From: Dokdonella_A sp937902695
GTDB taxonomy: Bacteria > Pseudomonadota > Gammaproteobacteria > Xanthomonadales > Rhodanobacteraceae
Assembly: GCA_048498135.1 (NCBI GenBank)
Contig: JBEHYO010000059.1
Location: forward strand, 1-22,023
Length of the DNA: 22,023 nucleotides
Reading direction: 5' to 3'
Within the stretch, counting starts at the first letter, position 1, and each line of letters opens with the position of its first letter. The translations under genes and the position numbers were made by a program. The notes beneath the pieces are model-generated. The model had not been told where the DNA came from. It ran no database searches and worked only from the letters and a program-made list of their open reading frames with translations. Shown piece by piece: positions 13,942 through 20,853 of this stretch.

Positions 13942-15270
13942 TCACGCCGGATCGACCGGCGTGTTGCCCCCGCTGAATGCATAGCGCGCCTGCCGCCGCC
14001 GGTTGCCGATATCGGCGAGGAAGCGCGGCAGCTGCAAGAGGCCGCCGATCGCGTAGATCGCCTTGAAGAAGACCAGCCGGCGCAGCACCGGCGCGCTGTC
14101 GAACACGTCGCCGGCGAGCATCGAGATCACGCCATCCTCGACACGCCAGATGTTGCGCGGCGCCGCGAAGAGCCCGCGCATGACCGGCGAGTTGAAGCGG
14201 TAGATGAACCACGAGAAGACGCGGATGCCGCGCCGGATGCGCGCGGCGAAATCGGCTTGCAGGGCGGCCTCGCGCGAGGGATCGGCGAGCGCCGCGTCGA
14301 CCAGCGCGGCGGCCTTCCTGCCGCTGTGCATCGCAAGATAGACGCCCGACGAGAACACCGGATCGACGAACGCGAACGCATCGCCGACCATGATCCAGCC
14401 GGGACCGCTCATGCGCTCGCAGCTGTAGGAGTAGTTGCCGGTGACGCGGACCTCGGAAATCCGCTCGGCATCGGTCATGCGCGACCAGAGATCGGGCATC
14501 AGCTTCAGCGTCTGGATCAGGAACTCCTCGTTGCGCCCGCGCCGGGTCTTGAGGTATTCCGGAAAGCAGACGGCGCCGACGCTCATGACGCCGTCCTTCA
14601 GCGGAATCAGCCAGCACCAGCCGTGCTGGAAGTTGTAGATGCTGATGTTGCCGGCATCCTCGCCGGCGCGGAGCTCGACGCCTCTGAAGTGCGCGAAGAT
14701 CGCCGCGCTCTGGTGCTTGTCGTTCTTGCGCTTGATCTTGAGCGCGCTGCCGAGCAGCGTGTCGCGGCCGCTCGCATCGACGAAGTAGCGCGCGCGGATC
14801 GAAAGGGCGTTGCCGTCCGCGTCGTGCGCGTGGGCGGTCACCTTGCCGATGCCGTCGATCTCGACCTTGTCGACCTTGACGCGCTCGCGCGCATCGACGC
14901 CGCTCTCGCGCGCGTGCTCGAACAGCATCTGGTCGAACTCCTCGCGCTTGACCTGAAACGCATGCGGCGGCGACGCGCCGAGTGCGCGCTTGAACTGGAA
15001 CGTCTGGTAGCCGCCCTCGCGCGGCGACTGGAAATCCGCGCCGTGCTTGACGACGCCGAGCGCGCGCACTTTCTCGAGCACGCCGAGCTCCTCCATGATC
15101 GGGAGGTTGCAGGGCAGCAGCGATTCGCCGATGTGAAAACGCGGGTGGCGATCCTTTTCGAGCAGGATCACGCGCCGGCCGCGGCGTTGCAGCAGCGTCG
15201 CCGTCGTCGAGCCGGACGGTCCGCCGCCGACGACGAGCACGTCGCAGTCGTATGCATCCTCGCTCGCCAT
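13942..15270 (-). CDS. Flavin-dependent halogenase-like FAD oxidoreductase
   Basis: A 442-aa protein. The start is the ATG at 15270, with GGAGG five bases upstream (minus strand, 15276-15280). An FAD-binding Rossmann motif VVGGGPSG lies at 13-20, followed by PRFHIGESLLP (43-53). Lys75 in VVKHGADF is at the place of the catalytic lysine of phenol/pyrrole-type halogenases. GWCWLIP (217-223) is the halogenase signature GWxWxIP, which in true halogenases separates them from monooxygenases. GDAFAFVDPVFSSGV completes the FAD site. Xanthomonadins are brominated, so aryl-ring halogenation on the ACP-bound substrate is a good hypothesis; a plain FAD oxidase or hydroxylase role is the alternative. A flavin reductase partner is not in the window. 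The gene converges on the ACP gene and diverges from the pigment operon. Confidence 0.88.
   Translation of the reverse strand: MASEDAYDCDVLVVGGGPSGSTTATLLQRRGRRVILLEKDRHPRFHIGESLLPCNLPIMEELGVLEKVRALGVVKHGADFQSPREGGYQTFQFKRALGASPPHAFQVKREEFDQMLFEHARESGVDARERVKVDKVEIDGIGKVTAHAHDADGNALSIRARYFVDASGRDTLLGSALKIKRKNDKHQSAAIFAHFRGVELRAGEDAGNISIYNFQHGWCWLIPLKDGVMSVGAVCFPEYLKTRRGRNEEFLIQTLKLMPDLWSRMTDAERISEVRVTGNYSYSCERMSGPGWIMVGDAFAFVDPVFSSGVYLAMHSGRKAAALVDAALADPSREAALQADFAARIRRGIRVFSWFIYRFNSPVMRGLFAAPRNIWRVEDGVISMLAGDVFDSAPVLRRLVFFKAIYAIGGLLQLPRFLADIGNRRRQARYAFSGGNTPVDPA
13944..13962. terminator. Hairpin at the ACP / halogenase gene junction
   Basis: ACGCCGG-ATCGA-CCGGCGT is a perfect 7-bp stem beginning at the stop codon of the halogenase-like gene and ten bases after the ACP stop. 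It could end both convergent transcripts; no T-run follows on either strand. Confidence 0.4.
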
Positions 15271-15344
15271 CGCATCCTCCATGCAGCATGCCGCGCAGGA
15301 CCCTATGTTACATTGCGCCGCGTTGCACGCAGCGCGTTTCCATC
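15271..15344. promoter_or_regulatory. Divergent promoter region of halogenase-like gene and pigment operon
   Basis: TATGTT (15304-15309, plus) and TAACAT (15310-15305, minus) are overlapping -10-like hexamers in the middle of this 74-base gap. They give leaders of roughly 28-30 bases for both genes. No -35 box is convincing. The arrangement repeats that seen at 13597-13606. Confidence 0.35.
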
Positions 15345-16097
15345 GTGTCCGCGACCTTGCCCACTCCGTCCCCGATCCACAATCCGGCGCGCCGCTTGCG
15401 GCGCGGCACGCTCGTTTTCGCGGCGTACGTCGCCGTGCTCGTCGCCGCATTCGCAACCGGCCGCGGCTGGCTCGACGAGCTCGCCGCATTCATGGTCACC
15501 AGCCTCGTGCTCTGGCCCGGCCTTCGAAGGTTGAGTCCGGTGGCGATCGCGCTCTGGCTCGCCGCGGCCGCCGGCATCCTCGCGCTCGCGCTCGCCGGAC
15601 GCGGCGACATCACGCTCGATTTCCTGCCGGTGGTGATCAATCTCGCGCTCTGCGCGTTGTTCGCGCGGACTCTCGTGCCCGGCAGCGAGCCGCTGATCGC
15701 ACGGCTGGTCGCGGTGCTCGAAAGCCCCGCGCGCGCCGCGCTGCCGCGCGTCAGGAGTTACGCGCGCACGCTGACCTGGGTCTGGGCGATTCTGTTCGGC
15801 GCGCAGGCGCTGGCGCTGACCGGGCTGATTCTCTGTGCCGTGCCCGACGGCCTCCTCGCGCGCTTCGGCATCGCGCCGCCGCTCGCGATCGGGGACGGCT
15901 ATTGGCGCTGGTTCCTCAATCTCGGCAGTTACGCGACCTCGATCGTGCTGCTCGTCTGCGAATACGCCTTCCGCCGCTGGTACCTGCGCGACATCCAGCA
16001 CGCTTCGCTGCCGGTGTTCGTGAGCCGGCTCGTGCGGCGCTGGCCCGCGCTCGCGCACAGCGTCATGCACGACCCGCACGAAAACGCGCGCGCATGA
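15345..16097 (+). CDS. COG4648-type polytopic membrane protein of aryl-polyene/xanthomonadin clusters
   Basis: A 250-aa protein when started at the GTG at 15345; an ATG at 15288 is possible but would run through the promoter gap. It has about six hydrophobic segments: 21-39, 47-60, 66-84, 93-111, 144-166 and 191-208. The C-terminus is basic (FRRWYLRDIQ, then LVRRW) and probably cytoplasmic. Proteins of this length and layout, called predicted membrane protein COG4648, are regular members of aryl-polyene and xanthomonadin clusters. Their biochemical role is not established to my knowledge. It opens the five-gene operon and overlaps the dehydratase start by four bases (ATGA), which supports coupled expression. 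Confidence 0.85.
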   Translation: MSATLPTPSPIHNPARRLRRGTLVFAAYVAVLVAAFATGRGWLDELAAFMVTSLVLWPGLRRLSPVAIALWLAAAAGILALALAGRGDITLDFLPVVINLALCALFARTLVPGSEPLIARLVAVLESPARAALPRVRSYARTLTWVWAILFGAQALALTGLILCAVPDGLLARFGIAPPLAIGDGYWRWFLNLGSYATSIVLLVCEYAFRRWYLRDIQHASLPVFVSRLVRRWPALAHSVMHDPHENARA

Positions 16098-16390
16098 ACG
16101 CATCCGTTGCAATGACCGAGCCGCTGCGCATCCCGTCGACGGATCCTTCGCTGCCGGGGCATTTTCCCGGCAATCCGATCGTGCCCGGCGTCGTCCTGCT
16201 CGATCGCATCGCCGCCGCGCTGGAAAGGCAAGGCGGTCGGCTCGCGCGCATCGGCGTCGTGAAGTTCATGACGCCGCTCAGGCCCGACGAAGACGCGACG
16301 CTGTCGATCGCGCGCGACGGCCTGCGTATCAGCTTTCGGATCGACCGAGGCGACGCACCGATCCTGCGCGGCGAAGGCGAGCTCGCATGA
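16094..16390 (+). CDS. Hotdog-fold 3-hydroxyacyl-ACP dehydratase (ApeI/FabZ-like)
   Basis: A short 98-aa single hotdog protein. The active-site motif GHFPGNPIVPGVVLLD (22-37) contains the catalytic His23. The partner residue that is Glu in FabZ is Asp37 here, as in FabA-like and ApeI-like dehydratases. It would dehydrate 3-hydroxyacyl intermediates on the ACP to build the conjugated double bonds. It starts at the ATG overlapping the upstream stop (ATGA), and its own stop overlaps the acyltransferase start in the same way. The length is below the roughly 140-150 aa of FabZ, but the ApeI group is also short. Substrate assignment rests on context. Confidence 0.88.
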   Translation: MNASVAMTEPLRIPSTDPSLPGHFPGNPIVPGVVLLDRIAAALERQGGRLARIGVVKFMTPLRPDEDATLSIARDGLRISFRIDRGDAPILRGEGELA

Positions 16391-17349
16391 AGGACGAGCA
16401 CTGGAGCGCGCGGCCCGAGGGCGGCGGCTATGCCGCACTCTGGCTGATAACCAAGATCGCCCTCGCTTGCGGCCGCAATGCGACGCGACTGCTGCTCTAT
16501 CCGATCACGCTCTATTTCTTCGTGCGGCGCCGCTACGAGCGGCGCGTTTCGTACGCGTATCTCGAGCGCGCGTTCGGCCGCCAGGCGAGCGCGTGGCAGG
16601 TCTTGCGGCACATCCACCGCTTCGCCTCGACGATCCTCGATCGCGTATTCCTGCTTTCAGAGCGTTACACGCGTTTCGACATCAAGGTGCACGGCCTCGG
16701 CGAGCTCGTTTCGCGCATGCGCCCCGATCGCGGCTTGCTGCTGCTCGGCGCGCACGTCGGGAGCTTCGAAGTGCTGCGGGTCCTCGCGTCCGAGCGGCCC
16801 GACGTCAAAGTCGCCGCGCTGCTCGACACGCAGAAGACGCCGGCCATGACCAGGATCCTGCACTCGCTCAATCCGACGATCGCCAGGAACGTCATCGATG
16901 CGTCGCGCCCCGGCACCGACATCGTGCTCGCACTCGGCGAAGCGCTCTCCGAAGGCGCGCTCGTCACGCTGCTCGCGGATCGCGCGCGCGCGCGCGAGGA
17001 GACCGTCGTCGTCGATTTCATGGACGCGCCGGCGCCGTTCCCGGTCGCGCCGTTCCTGATCGGATCGCTGCTCAAGGTGCCGCTCGTCATGTGCGTGGGC
17101 ATGTACCGTGGCGGCAACCGCTACGATCTCTACTTCGAGGCGCTCGCGGACGAGCTCGTATTGCCGCGCGCCGGGCGCAAGGCGGCGCTGCGCTCATTCG
17201 TGCAGCATTACGCCACGCGACTCGAATATTACGTGCGGCAGGATCCCTACAACTGGTTCAACTGGCATGACTTCTGGAAGATCGAGCACGACGGCGGCAC
17301 TGAGTCTTCTGATCGCGACGCTGCTCTGGCCGGCCGCGGCGCCGGCTGA
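16387..17349 (+). CDS. LpxL/HtrB-like lysophospholipid acyltransferase of the pigment cluster
   Basis: A 320-aa membrane-associated acyltransferase. The N-terminus has one hydrophobic segment (about 32-46, TRLLLYPITLYFFV). The catalytic HX4E motif is GAHVGSFEVLR (His123, Glu128), typical of the LpxL family, and RARARE plus DPYNWFNWHDFW near the C-terminus are also characteristic. In aryl-polyene clusters this enzyme probably attaches the aryl polyene, or a fatty acid, to the glycerolipid anchor that places the pigment in the outer membrane. The gene overlaps the dehydratase gene by four bases and the following LolA-like gene by 83 bases. The final residues (HDGGTESSDRDAALAGRGAG) are probably a poorly conserved tail created by that overlap. 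Confidence 0.9.
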   Translation: MKDEHWSARPEGGGYAALWLITKIALACGRNATRLLLYPITLYFFVRRRYERRVSYAYLERAFGRQASAWQVLRHIHRFASTILDRVFLLSERYTRFDIKVHGLGELVSRMRPDRGLLLLGAHVGSFEVLRVLASERPDVKVAALLDTQKTPAMTRILHSLNPTIARNVIDASRPGTDIVLALGEALSEGALVTLLADRARAREETVVVDFMDAPAPFPVAPFLIGSLLKVPLVMCVGMYRGGNRYDLYFEALADELVLPRAGRKAALRSFVQHYATRLEYYVRQDPYNWFNWHDFWKIEHDGGTESSDRDAALAGRGAG

Positions 17350-17929
17350 CGCGGGCGTCGACGCGCAGGCCATCGTCGCCGGTCTCAGGCGCGAGGCGCC
17401 GTCGCGCACGGCATTCAGCGAAGTGCGCTTTTCGAGCCTGCTCGAACGACCGCTGATCCTGCATGGCGAGCTCGAGTACGACGGTCCCGGCAAGCTGTCG
17501 CGCACGGTGAAAGCGCCGTACGAGGAGCACATGACGATCGCGGAGGGACAGGCATCGGTGCGTCGCGGCGACAAGCCGGCGCGCGCGTTCTCGCTGAGCC
17601 AGGCGCCGGAGCTCGAAGGATTCCTGCGCGGTTTCGCGGCCTTGCTCGGCGGCGATGCGGCAGCGCTCGCGCGCGATTTCACGCTGACCGCGAACGGCAC
17701 CGCGAGCGCCTGGCATCTCAAGCTGACGCCGCGCGACGATCGCCTCGCCAGACGCATCACGGCGCTCGAGGTCGACGGCACCGGCACATCGGCACGCTGC
17801 TTCCACACGTTCGACGCCGACGGCGACGTCAACGTGCTGCTCGTCGAATCGCTCGCCGAGGCGAAGCTGCCGAACCGGCCGACGCCGCCGATGATCGACG
17901 CACTCTGCCGCGGCCTCGCGTCGCCCTGA
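17267..17929 (+). CDS. LolA-related periplasmic carrier protein
   Basis: A 220-aa protein with signal peptide MTSGRSSTTAALSLLIATLL ending near PADA, so it is exported. The mature part (SRTAFSEVRFSSLLERPLIL, then GELEYDGPGKLSRTVKAPYE) is the half-barrel beta-sheet pattern of LolA-related proteins. LolA itself ferries lipoproteins; in aryl-polyene clusters the LolA-like member is thought to carry the lipid-linked pigment through the periplasm. The start lies 83 bases inside the acyltransferase gene. It is the first ATG that gives a signal peptide, and I see no ribosome-binding site. The stop TGA overlaps the ATG of the exporter gene. Confidence 0.85.
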   Translation: MTSGRSSTTAALSLLIATLLWPAAAPADAGVDAQAIVAGLRREAPSRTAFSEVRFSSLLERPLILHGELEYDGPGKLSRTVKAPYEEHMTIAEGQASVRRGDKPARAFSLSQAPELEGFLRGFAALLGGDAAALARDFTLTANGTASAWHLKLTPRDDRLARRITALEVDGTGTSARCFHTFDADGDVNVLLVESLAEAKLPNRPTPPMIDALCRGLASP

Positions 17930-20244
17930 TGCCCGCCGGCACGCGTCGCTGGCTGTACGTCCTCGCCTGGGTGCTGGCGCTCGTCGTGCTCGGCATCTTC
18001 GCCGTGCGCTCGCTCAAGATCGGCACCGACCTTCGCAGCTTCATGCCGCCGCCCGAAACGCCGGATCAGAAGCTCCTGATGGATCAGATCGGCGAAGGGC
18101 CGGGCACGCGCCTGCTATTGCTGTCGATCGACGGCGCATCGCCCGAACGGCTGGCGGCGTTGAGCCGCGGCCTCGCCGACGCGCTGCGCAACGACCCGCA
18201 GTTCTCGCAGGTCGTCAACGGCGCGTTCGATCCAGCCGCGCTCGACGCGAAATGGCTCCCGTACCGCTATCTCCTGTCGCCGACGCTCGATCATCACGGG
18301 CTTGACGCTGCGTACCTGTCCGATCAGCTGCAGCAGCGCGTCGAGGATCTGTCCTCGCCGGCGGCCTCGCTGCTGAAGCCGCTGCTGCCGCGCGACCCGA
18401 CGCTGGAAACGCTCGCGCTCGCCGAGCGCTGGTCGCCGCCCAAGCCGCCGGCCATGCGCGATGGCGTCTGGTTCTCGTCGGACGGCGCCGCGCTGCTGCT
18501 CGCCGAGACGCGCGGCGCCGGTTTCGACCCGACCGCGCAGGGCGCCGCGATCGATGCGCTGGAGACTGCGTTCGCGCGATTGCCCGGCGCAGGCGCCGCG
18601 CATCTCACGATCAGCGGGCCGGGCTACTTCAGCGTGCTGATCAGCGCGAAGACGCGCGGCGAAGCCGATCGCATCGGCGCGGTCAGCACGATCGGCTTCA
18701 TCGTTCTCCTGCTGCTCGCGTACCGCAGCCCGGCCCTGCTGCTGCTCGCGGCGCTTCCGATCGCAAGCGGCGCGCTCGCCGGCATCGCGGCGCTCGCCTG
18801 GCTGTTCGGCTCGGCGCACGGCATCACGCTCGCGTTCGGTTTCACGCTGCTCGGCGTCGCGCAGGAATACCCGATCCGGCTGCTGAGCCATCGCCGCGCC
18901 GGCGAGGACGCCGTGACGAGCGTGCGCGCACTCTGGCCGCTCCTCGCGACCGCGATCGTGTCGGCCGCGATCGCGTATCTGGCGTTCTTCGCCTCGGGCG
19001 TCAGCGGTCTGCGCCAGCTCGCGGTGTTCACCATCACGGGCCTCCTCGTCGCCGGTTTTTCGACGCGGTTCCTGCTGCCATACGTGCTGCCGTCGCGGTT
19101 TCGCGACGCGGCCGACATCCCCGCGATCGCGCGCGCGCTCGCGATCATCGATCGCGTGCCGCGTCCGTGGTGGCTGCCGTGGCTGCTGACGATCGTCGCG
19201 CTGCTCGTGCTCTGGCGCGTGCCGGGCCCGATCTGGGAGAACGATCTCGCCGCGCTGACGCCGGTGCCCGAAGACTTGCTGATTCGCGATGCGAAACTCC
19301 GCGGCGAGCTCGGCGCGCCGGACGTGCGCTACCTGCTCGTGCTCGAAGCGCCCGACGCCGACAAGCTGCTGGCGCTCTCCGAAGCGCTCGAGCCGCGGCT
19401 CGATGCGCTCGTCAGGCAAGGCGCGCTCGCTGCCGCCGAACTGCCCAGCCGCTATCTGCCGAGCGTCGGGACGCAGCGGGCGCGACAGGCCAGGCTGCCC
19501 GATCGCGCGACGCTGTCCGCCGCGCTCGCCGAGGCGAGCCGGGACCTGCCGTTCCGCGCCGATCTCTTCACGCCGTTCCTCGACGACGTCGAAACGGCAC
19601 GCACGCTGCCGCCGGTCGATGCCGAGGCGTTCTCGAAAACGCCGTTCGGCGCGCGGCTCGCATCGATGCTCGTCAGGCGCGCCGACGGCTGGCTCGCGCT
19701 CGGCACGTTGTCGGGCGTGCGCGATCCTGCCGCGCTGAGCGCATTCACCGATTCGACCCACGGCGCGGCGCGCCTGCTCGATCTCAAGGGCGCATCGGAA
19801 TCCCTCGTGATCGCATATCGCGAACGGATCCTACGCGCGCTCGGCGTCGCGTTCGTCCTGCTCGCGCTGACCGTGATCGTTTCGCTGAAGAGCGCGCGTC
19901 GCGCATGGCACGTGCTCGCGCCGATGTCGCTCGCGACGCTGCTGGTGCTCGTCGTCGAGCGCGCGTCCGGGATTTCGCTGTCGCTGTTCCATCTCGTCGC
20001 GCTGACGCTCGCGGCGGGCCTCGGCCTGCACTACGCGCTGTTCTTCGAGCGACCGGTCGCCGACGCCGCCGAAGCCCGCCGCACGCTGCACGCGACGCTC
20101 GTCTGCGTCGCCTCGGCGCTGCTCGTGTTCGGCATGCAGGCCGTCTCGTCGCTGCCGGTGCTGCGCGCGATCGGGCTCACGGTCGCGCTCGGCGTCGGGT
20201 TTCACTTCTGCCTGTCGATCCTGATGGCGCGCGCGAAGCGCTGA
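17929..20244 (+). CDS. MMPL/RND-family exporter of the pigment cluster
   Basis: A 771-aa inner-membrane transporter with the two-repeat RND layout: TM1 at about 8-26, a large periplasmic loop (about 30-245), TM2-6 (about 247-390), TM7 (about 414-433), a second periplasmic loop, and TM8-12 (about 634-771). GTDLRSFMPP after TM1 and GVAQEYPIRLL (about 309) in TM4 match the corresponding places of MMPL proteins, where GxxxDY is usual; here the Asp is Glu. It is about the size of the MMPL members of aryl-polyene clusters. It would hand the lipid-linked pigment from the inner membrane to the LolA-like carrier, using the proton gradient. It closes the operon and converges, at three bases, on the TPR-like gene. 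Confidence 0.93.
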   Translation: MPAGTRRWLYVLAWVLALVVLGIFAVRSLKIGTDLRSFMPPPETPDQKLLMDQIGEGPGTRLLLLSIDGASPERLAALSRGLADALRNDPQFSQVVNGAFDPAALDAKWLPYRYLLSPTLDHHGLDAAYLSDQLQQRVEDLSSPAASLLKPLLPRDPTLETLALAERWSPPKPPAMRDGVWFSSDGAALLLAETRGAGFDPTAQGAAIDALETAFARLPGAGAAHLTISGPGYFSVLISAKTRGEADRIGAVSTIGFIVLLLLAYRSPALLLLAALPIASGALAGIAALAWLFGSAHGITLAFGFTLLGVAQEYPIRLLSHRRAGEDAVTSVRALWPLLATAIVSAAIAYLAFFASGVSGLRQLAVFTITGLLVAGFSTRFLLPYVLPSRFRDAADIPAIARALAIIDRVPRPWWLPWLLTIVALLVLWRVPGPIWENDLAALTPVPEDLLIRDAKLRGELGAPDVRYLLVLEAPDADKLLALSEALEPRLDALVRQGALAAAELPSRYLPSVGTQRARQARLPDRATLSAALAEASRDLPFRADLFTPFLDDVETARTLPPVDAEAFSKTPFGARLASMLVRRADGWLALGTLSGVRDPAALSAFTDSTHGAARLLDLKGASESLVIAYRERILRALGVAFVLLALTVIVSLKSARRAWHVLAPMSLATLLVLVVERASGISLSLFHLVALTLAAGLGLHYALFFERPVADAAEARRTLHATLVCVASALLVFGMQAVSSLPVLRAIGLTVALGVGFHFCLSILMARAKR

Positions 20245-20247
20245 GCG

Positions 20248-20769
20248 TCACTCCTGCGGCGGCACGCCGAGATACGCACCGGCTGCGCTGACCGTCGCCC
20301 AGAGCTCGTCCTTCCGCTCGAACGAACGGTCGAAGAGGCTTTCGGCCGTGGCGCGGTCGCCGTTAAGAAGATAATACGCGCCGACATCCGCGAGGCCCTT
20401 TTCGTCCTTCGGCGCCTCGCTGACGAAGCGGTCGAACAGCGGCTTGGCCTTCGCCCACTCGTGGGCTTCGGCGTAGACGCGCGCGATGCGGAACTCGTCA
20501 CTGTCCTCGGGCTCGGCCGCGAGGATCGCATCGAAGATGGCCTGGCCTTCGACCTTGTGACCACCGAGATAGAGAACGCGGCCGACCGCGATCCGCTCCC
20601 AGCTGCCGTTGTCGGTCTGGAGCTTTGCCTGCTCGACCAGCGCGAGCCCGGCTTCTTCGTTCGATTTGCCGCGGTAGAGCACCGGTGCATTCTTCGTCGC
20701 GCCATAGCCGATGCCGACGCCTGCGCAAAACAAAAGCGTGGCCGCGATCGCGGTCGTGCTCGTCTTCAT
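20248..20769 (-). CDS. Membrane-anchored or exported TPR-like protein
   Basis: A 173-aa protein. The start is the ATG at 20769, with GGGGAG five bases upstream. The N-terminus MKTSTTAIAATLLFCAGVGIGYG is a signal anchor or uncleaved signal peptide. The rest consists of paired helices in TPR style: EAGLALVEQAKLQ, HKVEGQAIFDAILAAEPED, FRIARVYAEAHEWAKAKPLF and ADVGAYYLLNGDRATAESLF. Such proteins mostly serve as scaffolds in the periplasm. No partner is evident, and being on the opposite strand from the exporter it need not belong to the pigment pathway. The leader contains a very stable hairpin (20786-20810). Confidence 0.85.
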   Translation of the reverse strand: MKTSTTAIAATLLFCAGVGIGYGATKNAPVLYRGKSNEEAGLALVEQAKLQTDNGSWERIAVGRVLYLGGHKVEGQAIFDAILAAEPEDSDEFRIARVYAEAHEWAKAKPLFDRFVSEAPKDEKGLADVGAYYLLNGDRATAESLFDRSFERKDELWATVSAAGAYLGVPPQE

Positions 20770-20785
20770 GAGAGCTCCCCTGGTC

Positions 20786-20810
20786 CGGCGCGCCGCGCAA
20801 CGGCGCGCCG
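20786..20810 (-). promoter_or_regulatory. Strong hairpin in the leader of the TPR-like gene
   Basis: Two copies of the self-complementary 10-mer CGGCGCGCCG (20786-20795 and 20801-20810) are separated by five bases, so the RNA can form a 10-bp stem with a 5-base loop. It sits about ten bases before the GGGGAG ribosome-binding site; TAATCT further upstream may be the -10. Confidence 0.5.
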
Positions 20811-20853
20811 CCACAGATTACACTTTTTCAGGGAAGCCGCGAACGCGCCGGGG

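Noticed and set aside
13354..15534. A 726-codon open frame on the plus strand opposite the halogenase-like and chorismatase genes
   Set aside because: It is rich in Arg, Asp, Ala and Glu without any recognisable motif, and it is the antisense shadow of genes with clear families, as expected in GC-rich DNA.
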